This document shows, one piece after another, positions 1 through 6,371 of a stretch of 6,685 bases of DNA. This DNA comes from Anaerolineaceae bacterium (GTDB lineage: Bacteria > Chloroflexota > Anaerolineae > Anaerolineales > Anaerolineaceae), in the NCBI GenBank assembly GCA_003446605.1, contig DMDF01000036.1, forward strand, positions 1-6,685, in the 5' to 3' direction. Position 1 is the first letter of the stretch, and each line of letters starts with the position of its first letter. The notes under the pieces are model-generated. The model worked only from the letters and a program-made list of their open reading frames with translations. It was not told the origin of the DNA and did no database searches. The translations under genes were made by a program, and so were the position numbers.

Positions 1-75
1 TGCACATGCACCACAACAAGCTGTGGGGAAAATACCCATGCCGGTAAAAAAAGCTGTAATAAAAATACCGGTTAG
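1..75 (+). CDS. Possible 3' end of an upstream gene (Cys-containing tail), partial
   Basis: Frame 1 is open from the left edge to TAG at 73-75 and would encode 24 residues with four cysteines, beginning CTCTTTSCG and including a His-Ala-Gly-Lys-Lys stretch. A Cys/His tail would fit a metal protein next to a LarC-like gene. However, frame 2 is also open over the same bases (to TGA at 77-79) and has an equally plausible composition. The piece is too short to identify. Which frame is used, or whether either is, cannot be decided from this window. Confidence 0.22.
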   Translation, partial: CTCTTTSCGENTHAGKKSCNKNTG

Positions 76-187
76 ATGAATTTATTTACATAATTTCCCT
101 CAAGCTAGATTGATATTGTAAGTTTTTACACGATGACAATACTAACTGCGAAATGGTTATTCCAGGATATGAAAGAAATACTGAAAA

Positions 188-1405
188 ATGAGCATATTAT
201 ATTGTGATTGTTCTCATGGATTTAGCTGCGAAATGTTTTTAGGTGCTCTTATTAATGCGGGAATGCCACTTGAGTATCTCAATGAAAAGATTCATGAAGT
301 AAATTTGTTGGGTAACTATACTCCAACCGTAAAGAATATCAACCCAGAAAAATTTCCGGCTGTTTATTTTACCTGGAATCAAGATGTATCGCATAATGGG
401 GTTGTTTTAGAGAAAAATAAAGATTATGGAAAAAATAAGCGATTTGGATTAAAAAATATTGTTCAAACAATACATTCAAGCAATCTAAAGGAAAATATAA
501 AGTTCAAAATTATTGATATCCTCTCCCTCTTGGCTGATGTAGAAGCAAATTTCCAAAAGGATAATAAAGAGGAAATCAATTTTTTTGAATTGGGTTTAGT
601 GGATTCCTTATTTAATCTTGTTGGTTCAGTCATTGGTTTGGATTATTTTAATATTGATACAGTTTACGCATCAGAAATTTCGTTGAATTTTGATCACGAG
701 ATAGGTGATGAGGGTAAATTCAATATTTCCGATCAGGTTTCATTGGAATTACTGAAAAATAAGAAGACACCAATTCGAGTTTCTTCCATAACAGTTGACA
801 AAATTACGCCTGACGGGGCGGCGTTTCTTGCTAGCGTGGCAATTTTCAAAAAACCTGCAATGCAATTAATAAAAATAGGGATTGGAGCCCAGAGGAACTG
901 CCGAGGCGAAACAGTCATGCAAAGAATATTAATTGGGGAGGTCAGTGATTCGGATGTGACCATAGTGGAACTTGAAACAAATATTGATGATATGAGCCCA
1001 CAAATTTTTGGGTATGTTATGGAGAAGTTATTTGTTCATGGTGCCTTAGATGTTTACTTCACGTCTATTTATATGAAAAAAAATCGTCCGGGGATGAAAA
1101 TAACTGTTATTGCTCAAAAAGATGATGAAGAAAAATTGTGCAATATTTTACTGCGCGAAACAAACACACTGGGAGTTAAAGTTAAAGTTATTAAAGGACA
1201 TGCTGGTTCTCAGCAAGATGCCGAAATCATGACAAAATATGGTGAAGTTCCAGTAAAACTAAAAATTCTCGAGGGGAAAGTGATCCAAGTAACACCTGAA
1301 TACGATGCCTGCGTTGACCTGGCAAAACAATCGGGTATTGAGCTCAGGAATATCCTTCAAGAAGTAATTGCCATTGGAAATGAAATTTACTTTGTTCCAT
1401 CATAA
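188..1405 (+). CDS. larC: LarC-like protein (nickel-pincer cofactor nickel insertion family, DUF111), divergent
   Basis: LarC inserts nickel into the pyridinium dithiocarboxylate precursor of the nickel-pincer cofactor, used by lactate racemase and related LarA-type enzymes, in a CTP-dependent reaction in the cytoplasm. The 405-residue length matches full-length LarC, and both halves lie in one frame, unlike species that join larC1 and larC2 by frameshifting. The C-terminal half is well conserved: ETNIDDM at 263-269, YMKKNRPG at 295-302, and TNTLGVKV around 326-333. The N-terminal half keeps the overall pattern (LYCDCSHGFSCEM at 4-16, TPDGAA at 207-212). It departs where the family usually has histidines: the VHFHEVGAVDS-type motif reads INFFELGLVDS (130-140), and the usual HSHG-type segment is absent near 80-90. 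The start fits the family start, but no clear Shine-Dalgarno precedes it. The gene is AT-rich relative to its neighbours, and no LarA, LarB or LarE is visible here. It may be a paralogue with an altered role; family assignment is firm, exact activity is not. Confidence 0.85.
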   Translation: MSILYCDCSHGFSCEMFLGALINAGMPLEYLNEKIHEVNLLGNYTPTVKNINPEKFPAVYFTWNQDVSHNGVVLEKNKDYGKNKRFGLKNIVQTIHSSNLKENIKFKIIDILSLLADVEANFQKDNKEEINFFELGLVDSLFNLVGSVIGLDYFNIDTVYASEISLNFDHEIGDEGKFNISDQVSLELLKNKKTPIRVSSITVDKITPDGAAFLASVAIFKKPAMQLIKIGIGAQRNCRGETVMQRILIGEVSDSDVTIVELETNIDDMSPQIFGYVMEKLFVHGALDVYFTSIYMKKNRPGMKITVIAQKDDEEKLCNILLRETNTLGVKVKVIKGHAGSQQDAEIMTKYGEVPVKLKILEGKVIQVTPEYDACVDLAKQSGIELRNILQEVIAIGNEIYFVPS

Positions 1406-1416
1406 AGTCGATGGTG

Positions 1417-2406
1417 TTAAGGAGCAATCCAGTTTAATACCCATGGACCATAAATGGCGCTCGACATTGCGTCTAAGATCAATGTGTCTGCCTGTTCCTC
1501 AGTCATGCCGGATGGCAAAACCAGGTGGGTGTAGAAATTACCGGGTCCGGCACATTCGAAATCCATTCCCGGGTATGCTGCCCGAAGTGTTGTTTGAGCA
1601 TGTGCACAGTTTTCATCTTTATGCTGCACTGGATCTAAGGCGACTTTGCTAATCGATAGTTGTATAGAACCACTCGGTTCAATCCCGTTGGATTGGAAAT
1701 AAAATGTGAAGCATTTATTGTCTGTAAGCGCAGTTGCAGGGTCACTCCGTGCGCCGCTGGCGCGAACCAACTGCTGATTAAAGACCAGGGTCACGTTCTC
1801 CGGGAACCAAGCACGGCTGTCTGAAAGCTGCATACAGAAAAATATGCCATATTCACCGTATTCGCCGATTTGCAAGGATGCCTCCAAGAACTCTGCAGAA
1901 ATATTCCCAATCACCTCTGAAGCAGTTGAAGAAGCAACTCCCACCGTAATTACCACCCAAACTTGGCTGTATGGGACCAGTGCTCCTGTTTCATCTTCCA
2001 GTTGGTAATAAACCGTGTATCGCCCATCCTGCTGAGGAGCGATGAGGTCGACGCTGATCTGAATGTTCTCCCCTGGCTCAACCTCGTGCGCGAGAGGAAT
2101 TTCCTCTGGGCTGCCCAGATTCTCGCCGGCTGGATTGGAGGTTGTTTTCACTAAAGTGAAACCTTTTACCCACGGGCGACCCCCGTTGTTTTTCAGCGTC
2201 CAGGTCTTTTGAAAGGTCTGTCCGGGTTGGAAATTTGTTCCGTCTGGGATGGTTTCACCTAAGAAGACGGAGGCAGTATCTTGAGCCAATGGCAATGAAG
2301 TAATCCATGTTGTAGATGATGTAAACGTTGGTAATGGGAGGGGGGTCATAGTTGCGGGAAGAGTGGTCTCCGTTGGAAAAGGTGTCGCAGAAGCTTGGAT
2401 TATCAC
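1417..2406 (-). CDS. Secreted lipoprotein body with NBR1-type Ig-like domain (main frame of a frameshifted gene)
   Basis: This frame encodes 329 residues from a GTG at 2406-2404. The first ~45 residues are a Thr/Pro/Ser-rich linker typical of surface lipoproteins. Residues ~48-155 form a beta-sandwich resembling the Ig-like domain of NBR1 ('four-tryptophan' family): a TIPDGTNFQPGQTFQKTWTL start, KNNGGRPW with W69 and W79, then an EVEPGENIQISVDLIAP strand and a GRYTVYYQL strand. Residues ~165-329 form a second, unrecognised domain with four cysteines (191, 232, 267, 285), possibly two disulfides, ending GPWVLNWIAP. The GTG is probably not the true start. A lipoprotein signal peptide lies just upstream in another frame (2504-2403), and one extra base in the G5 run at 2407-2411 would join them into a 362-residue lipoprotein. 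The gene lies 88 bases beyond the end of the membrane sensor gene on the same strand and may be co-transcribed with it. It is likely an outer-surface binding or scaffold protein; its ligand is unknown. Confidence 0.8.
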   Translation of the reverse strand: MIIQASATPFPTETTLPATMTPLPLPTFTSSTTWITSLPLAQDTASVFLGETIPDGTNFQPGQTFQKTWTLKNNGGRPWVKGFTLVKTTSNPAGENLGSPEEIPLAHEVEPGENIQISVDLIAPQQDGRYTVYYQLEDETGALVPYSQVWVVITVGVASSTASEVIGNISAEFLEASLQIGEYGEYGIFFCMQLSDSRAWFPENVTLVFNQQLVRASGARSDPATALTDNKCFTFYFQSNGIEPSGSIQLSISKVALDPVQHKDENCAHAQTTLRAAYPGMDFECAGPGNFYTHLVLPSGMTEEQADTLILDAMSSAIYGPWVLNWIAP

Positions 2407-2504
2407 GGGGGTGGCTGTGTTTTACTTGACTGCGACGAAGTGCACCCTGAAATTGTGATTACTGCAATCAACAAAAGAATAGAACTGCGTAACCGAAGAG
2501 TCAT
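2403..2504 (-). CDS. Lipoprotein signal peptide of the same gene, cut off by a frameshift
   Basis: On the minus strand an ATG at 2504-2502 opens 33 codons ending at TGA 2405-2403. The peptide has a basic N-terminus (MTLRLR), a hydrophobic core (SSILLLIAVITI), and a lipobox ISGC with Cys21 as the expected lipidation site. A Ser/Thr/Gln-rich mature start ending in PPP follows. A purine stretch (GAGAA) sits about 6 bases ahead of the ATG as a modest ribosome binding site. The frame ends in CCC CCG TGA, exactly where the downstream lipoprotein body opens in the -1 frame. A sixth C (minus-strand sense) in the C5 run, or a -1 ribosomal slip on the last proline codon, would give one continuous protein. 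The signal peptide is too canonical to be a chance shadow. Confidence 0.8.
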   Translation of the reverse strand: MTLRLRSSILLLIAVITISGCTSSQSSKTQPPP

Positions 2505-2524
2505 AATATTTCTCTACTGGTGAT

Positions 2525-2557
2525 GGATGGAGGGTAGCCAAGGACTACTCTCCACCC
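2525..2557 (-). terminator. Intercistronic hairpin between membrane sensor gene and lipoprotein gene
   Basis: Arms at 2525-2537 and 2545-2557 (13 bases each) surround a 7-base loop. In minus-strand RNA the stem has 12 of 13 pairs including one G-U, with a single A/C mismatch. It lies 36 bases past the stop of the membrane sensor gene and 21 bases before the lipoprotein ATG. No U-tract follows it in the minus direction, so it may reduce read-through or protect mRNA ends rather than terminate fully. A T-rich stretch (TTTCCATTTTT) follows it on the plus strand, so it could also stop transcription coming from the left. Confidence 0.4.
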
Positions 2558-2592
2558 TTTCCATTTTTAGATCAGTTGCTTGCTCGGGCAGT

Positions 2593-4806
2593 TTACTGAA
2601 TAAAAATCCCCTCTAATTCGCCATGCAATTGGGTCAACCGATAAATTTCACAATTTTCAAATTGCATCAGAATGATCTCCCCATCGGAAGTTTCGGGTGT
2701 AATGAGACTGACTCCCAACAGATGGCTGCCTTGTTCCCAGACAATGCCGCTGATGGCAGTGGCTGGTTGATCCAGCAAGAGGCGTGCCGGGCTACCATCC
2801 ATCTCTTTCAGGTATAAGCTGCTGTTGTCACTGGCACGATAAGCAACCCACTGCCCATTTGGTGATACGGCAGGGTAGGGTGCTTTTCTGGAGGAATCTT
2901 CCAGGATGAACAAATCATGGATAGTGCCGGTGTTCACATTGACCGCACGCAGCATAAAGCCTGCTCCACTGGCATCGGGGATGGCGTAGTATAAAAGACT
3001 GCCATCCGGTGACCAGCCCGCGATGGATTCATATCCCAGGTCTGTAAGTTGGCGTGCCCCACTGCCATCAATGGCGGCTACAAAAATTCCATAACCGGCA
3101 GATGGATTGACCGATGCAATGAATTTTCCATCCGGCGACCAGTGCTGCGGATCATAATAACCACCGGTATTTGCTAGTGTGGTGGTTTGACCACTGGTTA
3201 TGTCCACAATCGCAGTGCCTGTCTCACTCGGATAAGCCAGCTTGGTACCATCGGGACTCAAACTCCCCCGGCTGGCTTGCGGGATGGATAATTTCACCTC
3301 TTTTCCATCCATGCTTTGAAGCACCAACTGCATTTCTGGATCCAATTCGGTCAATAACATCCAACCATCCAATCCTTCCGGTAAAGATGGTAGCGTTGAG
3401 TATGAATTAGCATCTAGGCATACGGGGGATGTATTGGCAGCAGTGGGTTGAGGGGATGGTAGAGTTTCGGGCTGCCATTTTCCTTCCCAAGTTCTCGTTT
3501 CCTTCAATGGATAGAAGTCTGAGAAGAGTAATTTTAGTTTTCCTGTAGGCATCTCTTCAAATGCCAAACTTCTACTCGTTGGTCCACCACCTCCGCCGAT
3601 TGCCTGATACCCTTCAATTTGAACAGAGAGACCATCCAATTGTGGATCGCTCTCAAATTGGAAAGAATACCCATTCTCGCCGGCACGGATGGAAACAAGC
3701 CGGAAGGTGATTCCTGCGATATCGAAATCCTTGTTGATAACCCACTCCTGACCAGGTTGTGGATCAGACCCAGCATCAAATTCGAATTCAAGGGGTGCTG
3801 ATTGATCCAACAGGGAATATACATTTCCGGTGTAGCGAACTGTTAAGGGGAAAGCGACATCACTGGCTTTGAATTGAATTGCCCACTGGGAATCGCCCAC
3901 TCCAAAGGGCATTCCGCTGGAAGAAAGGTCAATATCTTCGGGATAATCAATGCTGTTGATGAGGTTCTTACCGTTTGCATCGAGGTATTGTACGCCCATG
4001 ACTTGAATTTTCTCTCCTTCTGCTAAGTGTGGTCGGAACCAGCCTATCAGAATATATCCATCGTCGGTTTCTATCACTTCATTGAATTCGAAGGGAGCGA
4101 TTTCCTGCCCGGATAGTTCGTCGGTGGGCATACTAGTAGAGGTTGTTATTTCGGGAGTCAACTCCAATACCGGTAAAATGGTGGTGTCTTCTGGCAGTGG
4201 TACAAAAGTGAGAGGAATTTCCCAGTCTGTGGGAACGGTATTGGGCAGAGTGTCGAAAATGCAGGGTATCACGAAAGTAACCTGGTTGACATCCTGCGGA
4301 ATTGGAGCGTTGCTACTCAGAGTTGTTCCATCTGATAGCAGGATGTATTCCTGATCGATACAACCAATGCTTTCGTCGTGTGGACGAGCTGATAAAGGTA
4401 CCCCGGATACCCCGTATTCGATCTGAGTGTCGTCGGTTGTCAGCAGGGCTTGATTGACGGAAACAGTCACTCCATCGCGGGTTACCCTCACCGGTTCTGC
4501 CAGAATGCGGATCGGTTGCGATTGGTCGACAATCCCAATTCCGGGGATATAGCCAAGCAATTTCAGCACTTCCGCATACACGCGTTCAGGTCCGATAAAA
4601 AGAACCCCAGTGATTAGGAGGATGAGCAAACTCAATACAATCCTCCAGGCTGGTTTCAGGATGAAGTGCTGTGCTGATTGTTTGACTTGATAGATTGGGT
4701 GCTGTTTTAGTTTTCTTTCCAGCTCATTGATGAATTCATCCCTGGCATCCATCGGCGCGATAGCTTTACGCAATTCGTCTTCAAAAAGGAAAATTTCCTT
4801 ATTCAT
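2593..4806 (-). CDS. Single-pass membrane sensor / putative anti-sigma protein with C-terminal PD40 beta-propeller
   Basis: Residues 1-50 are a charged cytoplasmic segment that would contact the sigma factor. Residues ~54-72 (WRIVLSLLILLITGVLFIG) form one transmembrane helix. Residues ~80-215 resemble the extracytoplasmic DUF4179-like domain found in anti-sigma proteins (GYIPGIGIVDQSQPIR, then LAEPVRVTRDGVTVSV). Further beta-rich domains span ~235-345 and ~350-445. A Pro/Thr linker (~448-462) leads to a PD40/TolB-like beta-propeller (~475-735) with repeated SPDG-type blade motifs at 517-520, 557-560, 599-602 and 648-651 (SPNG). The HxxxCxxC motif of zinc-binding anti-sigma factors is absent, so an anti-sigma role rests on topology and gene coupling. 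The ATG overlaps the sigma gene's stop (shared ATGAATAA, 4799-4806) behind a GGAGG, which points to translational coupling. Known PD40 propellers bind peptides or proteins, so the outer part probably senses an envelope or extracellular ligand; which one is unknown. Confidence 0.82.
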   Translation of the reverse strand: MNKEIFLFEDELRKAIAPMDARDEFINELERKLKQHPIYQVKQSAQHFILKPAWRIVLSLLILLITGVLFIGPERVYAEVLKLLGYIPGIGIVDQSQPIRILAEPVRVTRDGVTVSVNQALLTTDDTQIEYGVSGVPLSARPHDESIGCIDQEYILLSDGTTLSSNAPIPQDVNQVTFVIPCIFDTLPNTVPTDWEIPLTFVPLPEDTTILPVLELTPEITTSTSMPTDELSGQEIAPFEFNEVIETDDGYILIGWFRPHLAEGEKIQVMGVQYLDANGKNLINSIDYPEDIDLSSSGMPFGVGDSQWAIQFKASDVAFPLTVRYTGNVYSLLDQSAPLEFEFDAGSDPQPGQEWVINKDFDIAGITFRLVSIRAGENGYSFQFESDPQLDGLSVQIEGYQAIGGGGGPTSRSLAFEEMPTGKLKLLFSDFYPLKETRTWEGKWQPETLPSPQPTAANTSPVCLDANSYSTLPSLPEGLDGWMLLTELDPEMQLVLQSMDGKEVKLSIPQASRGSLSPDGTKLAYPSETGTAIVDITSGQTTTLANTGGYYDPQHWSPDGKFIASVNPSAGYGIFVAAIDGSGARQLTDLGYESIAGWSPDGSLLYYAIPDASGAGFMLRAVNVNTGTIHDLFILEDSSRKAPYPAVSPNGQWVAYRASDNSSLYLKEMDGSPARLLLDQPATAISGIVWEQGSHLLGVSLITPETSDGEIILMQFENCEIYRLTQLHGELEGIFIQ

Positions 4807-5362
4807 TTTCTTCCTCCAACTTGCTTTTCATCCGATTCACAATCCTATACAGTGTTTTCTTGATAGTTCCTTCATTACGATGAAGGGTTCGACCGATTTC
4901 CGCGAAACTGAGATCCGCAACATAGCGCAGTCTTATGATTTCCTTGTCTTTTTCGGGGAGATCGTTAAAGAGATGAGCGATTTTTGTGAGTCTCTCAGAT
5001 TGGATAATATCGTTAAGAAAATCACTATCAGCTGGAATATCATCGTTGAATTCCACAAAAGGTTGTTTTGCTTTGATGCGAAAATGATCCGCAGCTTTTC
5101 TTCTGGCAATGGAAAACAACCACGCTGAAAAATAACCATTGTCATGGTATTTCTGTAACCCTTCCAATACTGCCAAAAAAGTCTGGGCTGTTAGATCTTC
5201 TGCTTCATTTTGATTCCAGGTGCGATTGTAGAAGTATTTATAAACAGAATGAACATAACGATGATAAATCTTACCGAAAGCTTCAGGGTTTTGCTTTGCG
5301 GCTTGGATAAGATCACCATCATCTTCATCTGTTCTATTACTGGACCTTGATGTTTGTGCCAT
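4799..5362 (-). CDS. ECF-type RNA polymerase sigma-70 factor
   Basis: At 187 residues this has the usual ECF size and only regions 2 and 4. Region 2 spans ~28-95: AFGKIYHRYVHSVYKYF, then NEAEDLTAQTFLAVLEGL (the 2.2 core-binding stretch), then FSAWLFSIARRKAADHFR, which recognises the -10 element. Region 4 spans ~124-182: LPEKDKEIIRLRYVADLSF, then a helix-turn-helix (AEIGRTLHRNEGTIKKTLYRIVNRMK) for -35 recognition. The start is supported by a strong AAGGAGG ending 3 bases before the ATG. The gene overlaps the membrane sensor gene by 8 bases, the classic arrangement of an ECF sigma factor with its membrane-bound regulator. The likely role is to direct RNA polymerase to envelope- or signal-response promoters when released by the sensor. 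The specific ECF group was not assigned. Confidence 0.95.
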   Translation of the reverse strand: MAQTSRSSNRTDEDDGDLIQAAKQNPEAFGKIYHRYVHSVYKYFYNRTWNQNEAEDLTAQTFLAVLEGLQKYHDNGYFSAWLFSIARRKAADHFRIKAKQPFVEFNDDIPADSDFLNDIIQSERLTKIAHLFNDLPEKDKEIIRLRYVADLSFAEIGRTLHRNEGTIKKTLYRIVNRMKSKLEEENE

Positions 5363-5490
5363 GATCCTCCTTTTTCAAATGTTGTCTCATATCTATAATC
5401 GTAAAATAGGTGAAAAAGGGACAAATGAATCAAAAATAGAAGTTGATTATGAAGAATGCTTTTTTAGATGGGAACCCCTTTTGCTACCTT
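5363..5490. other. AT-rich spacer between aldolase stop and sigma factor start
   Basis: This spacer carries the sigma factor's ribosome binding site (5367-5373, plus-strand CCTCCTT). Upstream of it, in the minus direction, is an AT-rich stretch that presumably holds the promoter of the sigma/sensor block. No convincing -35/-10 pair and no rho-independent terminator for the aldolase gene could be recognised, so read-through from the aldolase into the sigma gene cannot be excluded. Confidence 0.5.
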
Positions 5491-6141
5491 TTAGTACTTA
5501 CCTGGTTTTTTATACTGTTCGAAAATTTGCGTAATTTGGAAATCAGTTAATGAAATGGGTTTTTTACCAGTTTGTAATGCCAGGTGATAGATCTCAGCCC
5601 CCGTCTCCAGGTTATAGGCGTTCTGGTAAGCATCGTTGAGATCATTGCCAATGGCAACCAATCCATGGTTTTGTAATAGCAGCCCTCGAAGTCCGGGCTT
5701 TTCGGAGAAGTGTTTTGCGGCGCCGATCCCCACTTTAACTGTCCCAGGAGTCTGATAATCAGCCACTGGAATTGGACCACCTACAAATACTAATTCCAGG
5801 CAGACCACCGGCAGTTCAATGCCAACTGTTGAGAATGCGATGGCATGAATGGAGTGGGTATGCACCACCGCGTTTACGTCTGGGTGAGCCTTATAAATTT
5901 CATTGTGCAAAGCCTTTTCTGATGAAGGCTTATATTTCCCCTCAATTTTATTCCCACCTAGATCCATGATGACGATATCATCGGGTTTCATTTTGTCATA
6001 CAGTATGCCGGAGGGAGTGATGGCAATATTTCCATCTGGTAAACGCGTACTGATATTTCCGGAAGATAGACGAATGAGCCCAACCTTAACCAAATTCAGC
6101 GTTGTTTCGTAGATTGCTTGTTTATAAATGGGATAGCTCAT
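5491..6141 (-). CDS. fucA: Class II sugar-phosphate aldolase (L-fuculose-1-phosphate aldolase type)
   Basis: Class II aldolase/adducin-family enzymes of this type use zinc to cleave a ketose-1-phosphate (in FucA, L-fuculose-1-phosphate) into dihydroxyacetone phosphate and an aldehyde, in the cytoplasm. From the ATG at 6141-6139 the product is 216 residues, almost exactly the size of E. coli FucA. The active-site set is complete: SGN (28-30) and TPSG (42-45) phosphate-binding loops, SSE (73-75) with catalytic Glu75, zinc ligands His94 and His96 in VVHTHS, and His159 in LLLQNHG. The ATG at 6141 is preferred because AAAGGA lies 8 bases ahead. A start at 6207 would add 22 unrelated residues and would lie inside an inverted repeat. 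Related enzymes (ribulose-phosphate epimerase, rhamnulose-phosphate or 5-deoxyribulose-phosphate aldolases) share these motifs, so the exact sugar is uncertain. The upstream region carries operator-like repeats suggesting control by sugar. Confidence 0.88.
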   Translation of the reverse strand: MSYPIYKQAIYETTLNLVKVGLIRLSSGNISTRLPDGNIAITPSGILYDKMKPDDIVIMDLGGNKIEGKYKPSSEKALHNEIYKAHPDVNAVVHTHSIHAIAFSTVGIELPVVCLELVFVGGPIPVADYQTPGTVKVGIGAAKHFSEKPGLRGLLLQNHGLVAIGNDLNDAYQNAYNLETGAEIYHLALQTGKKPISLTDFQITQIFEQYKKPGKY

Positions 6142-6175
6142 TGTGAAAGTCCTTTCGATAACTGAAAATGGAAGT

Positions 6176-6214
6176 ATTTCTTGTGAATGATGTAATGATA
6201 CCTTCACAAGAAAT
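6176..6214. repeat. Inverted repeat, 12-base perfect arms, upstream of the aldolase
   Basis: ATTTCTTGTGAA (6176-6187) and TTCACAAGAAAT (6203-6214) are perfect reverse complements separated by 15 bases. The repeat sits 34 bases upstream of the aldolase ATG, so it could be a protein-binding site or a hairpin in the mRNA leader. The half-site core TTGTGAA recurs at 6141-6147, in direct orientation 40 bases from the 6181-6187 copy and touching the start codon. The spacing does not match a CRP/FNR site. Confidence 0.65.
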
Positions 6215-6220
6215 TTTCTT

Positions 6221-6273
6221 CTTATGCGAAAAAAAACTGTTAGAGTATTTTACCCCGTACCTATTCGCATAAG
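6221..6273. repeat. Inverted repeat, 10-base perfect arms, in the divergent control region
   Basis: CTTATGCGAA (6221-6230) and TTCGCATAAG (6264-6273) are exact reverse complements, 43 bases centre to centre, close to four helical turns. The right arm overlaps the first three bases of the GntR-type operator at 6271-6288. The even phasing would suit two regulator-binding sites on the same DNA face, possibly with looping. This is inference; no known regulator's site was recognised. Confidence 0.55.
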
Positions 6274-6288
6274 TGGTTAAGACCACTT
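6271..6288. promoter_or_regulatory. DasR/NagR-like (GntR/HutC family) operator palindrome
   Basis: AAGTGGTTAAGACCACTT has perfect 7-base arms around TAAG. Its inner 16 bases match the DasR-responsive element consensus AGTGGTCTAGACCACT, known from actinobacterial aminosugar control, at 14 of 16 positions, with both differences in the centre. It lies between the aldolase and the divergent gene and its last two bases are the first two of a -35 box (6287-6292), a position suited to repression of plus-strand transcription. The regulator itself is not in the window, and the inducing sugar is unknown. Confidence 0.6.
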
Positions 6289-6315
6289 GACGCGAAAATT
6301 GTTTCATTGTATGAT
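6287..6315 (+). promoter_or_regulatory. Sigma-70-type promoter for the downstream plus-strand gene
   Basis: TTGACG (6287-6292) and TATGAT (6310-6315) are separated by exactly 17 bases, each differing from consensus at one position. Transcription would start near 6322, leaving a leader of about 310 bases before the ATG at 6636. The -35 box abuts and slightly overlaps the GntR-type operator, so repressor binding would block polymerase. Confidence 0.65.
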
Positions 6316-6371
6316 GGTAGCAGTTGATGAAGCGGGATAGGGGCCGTATTTTTGTCATGCGCCGTCTTGAA

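Noticed and set aside
41..71. CCGGTA/TACCGG inverted repeat as a terminator for the upstream gene
   Set aside because: The stem is only 6 bases with a 19-base loop and no T-run follows.
110..150. Possible larC promoter (TTGATA at 110-115)
   Set aside because: No acceptable -10 box lies at 16-18 bases; the nearest candidates match poorly.
4727..5128. 133-codon plus-strand open frame opposite the sigma/sensor junction
   Set aside because: It lies antisense to two well-identified coding genes and shows no domain; it is a shadow of the sigma gene.
6142..6207. 22-residue N-terminal extension of the aldolase
   Set aside because: The family starts at about the ATG at 6141, which has a well-placed ribosome binding site. 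The extension is unlike the family and is encoded partly by an inverted repeat.
6176..6214. CRP/FNR-type site from the TGTGA...TCACA pattern
   Set aside because: The half-sites are 17 bases apart instead of the 6 needed for CRP.
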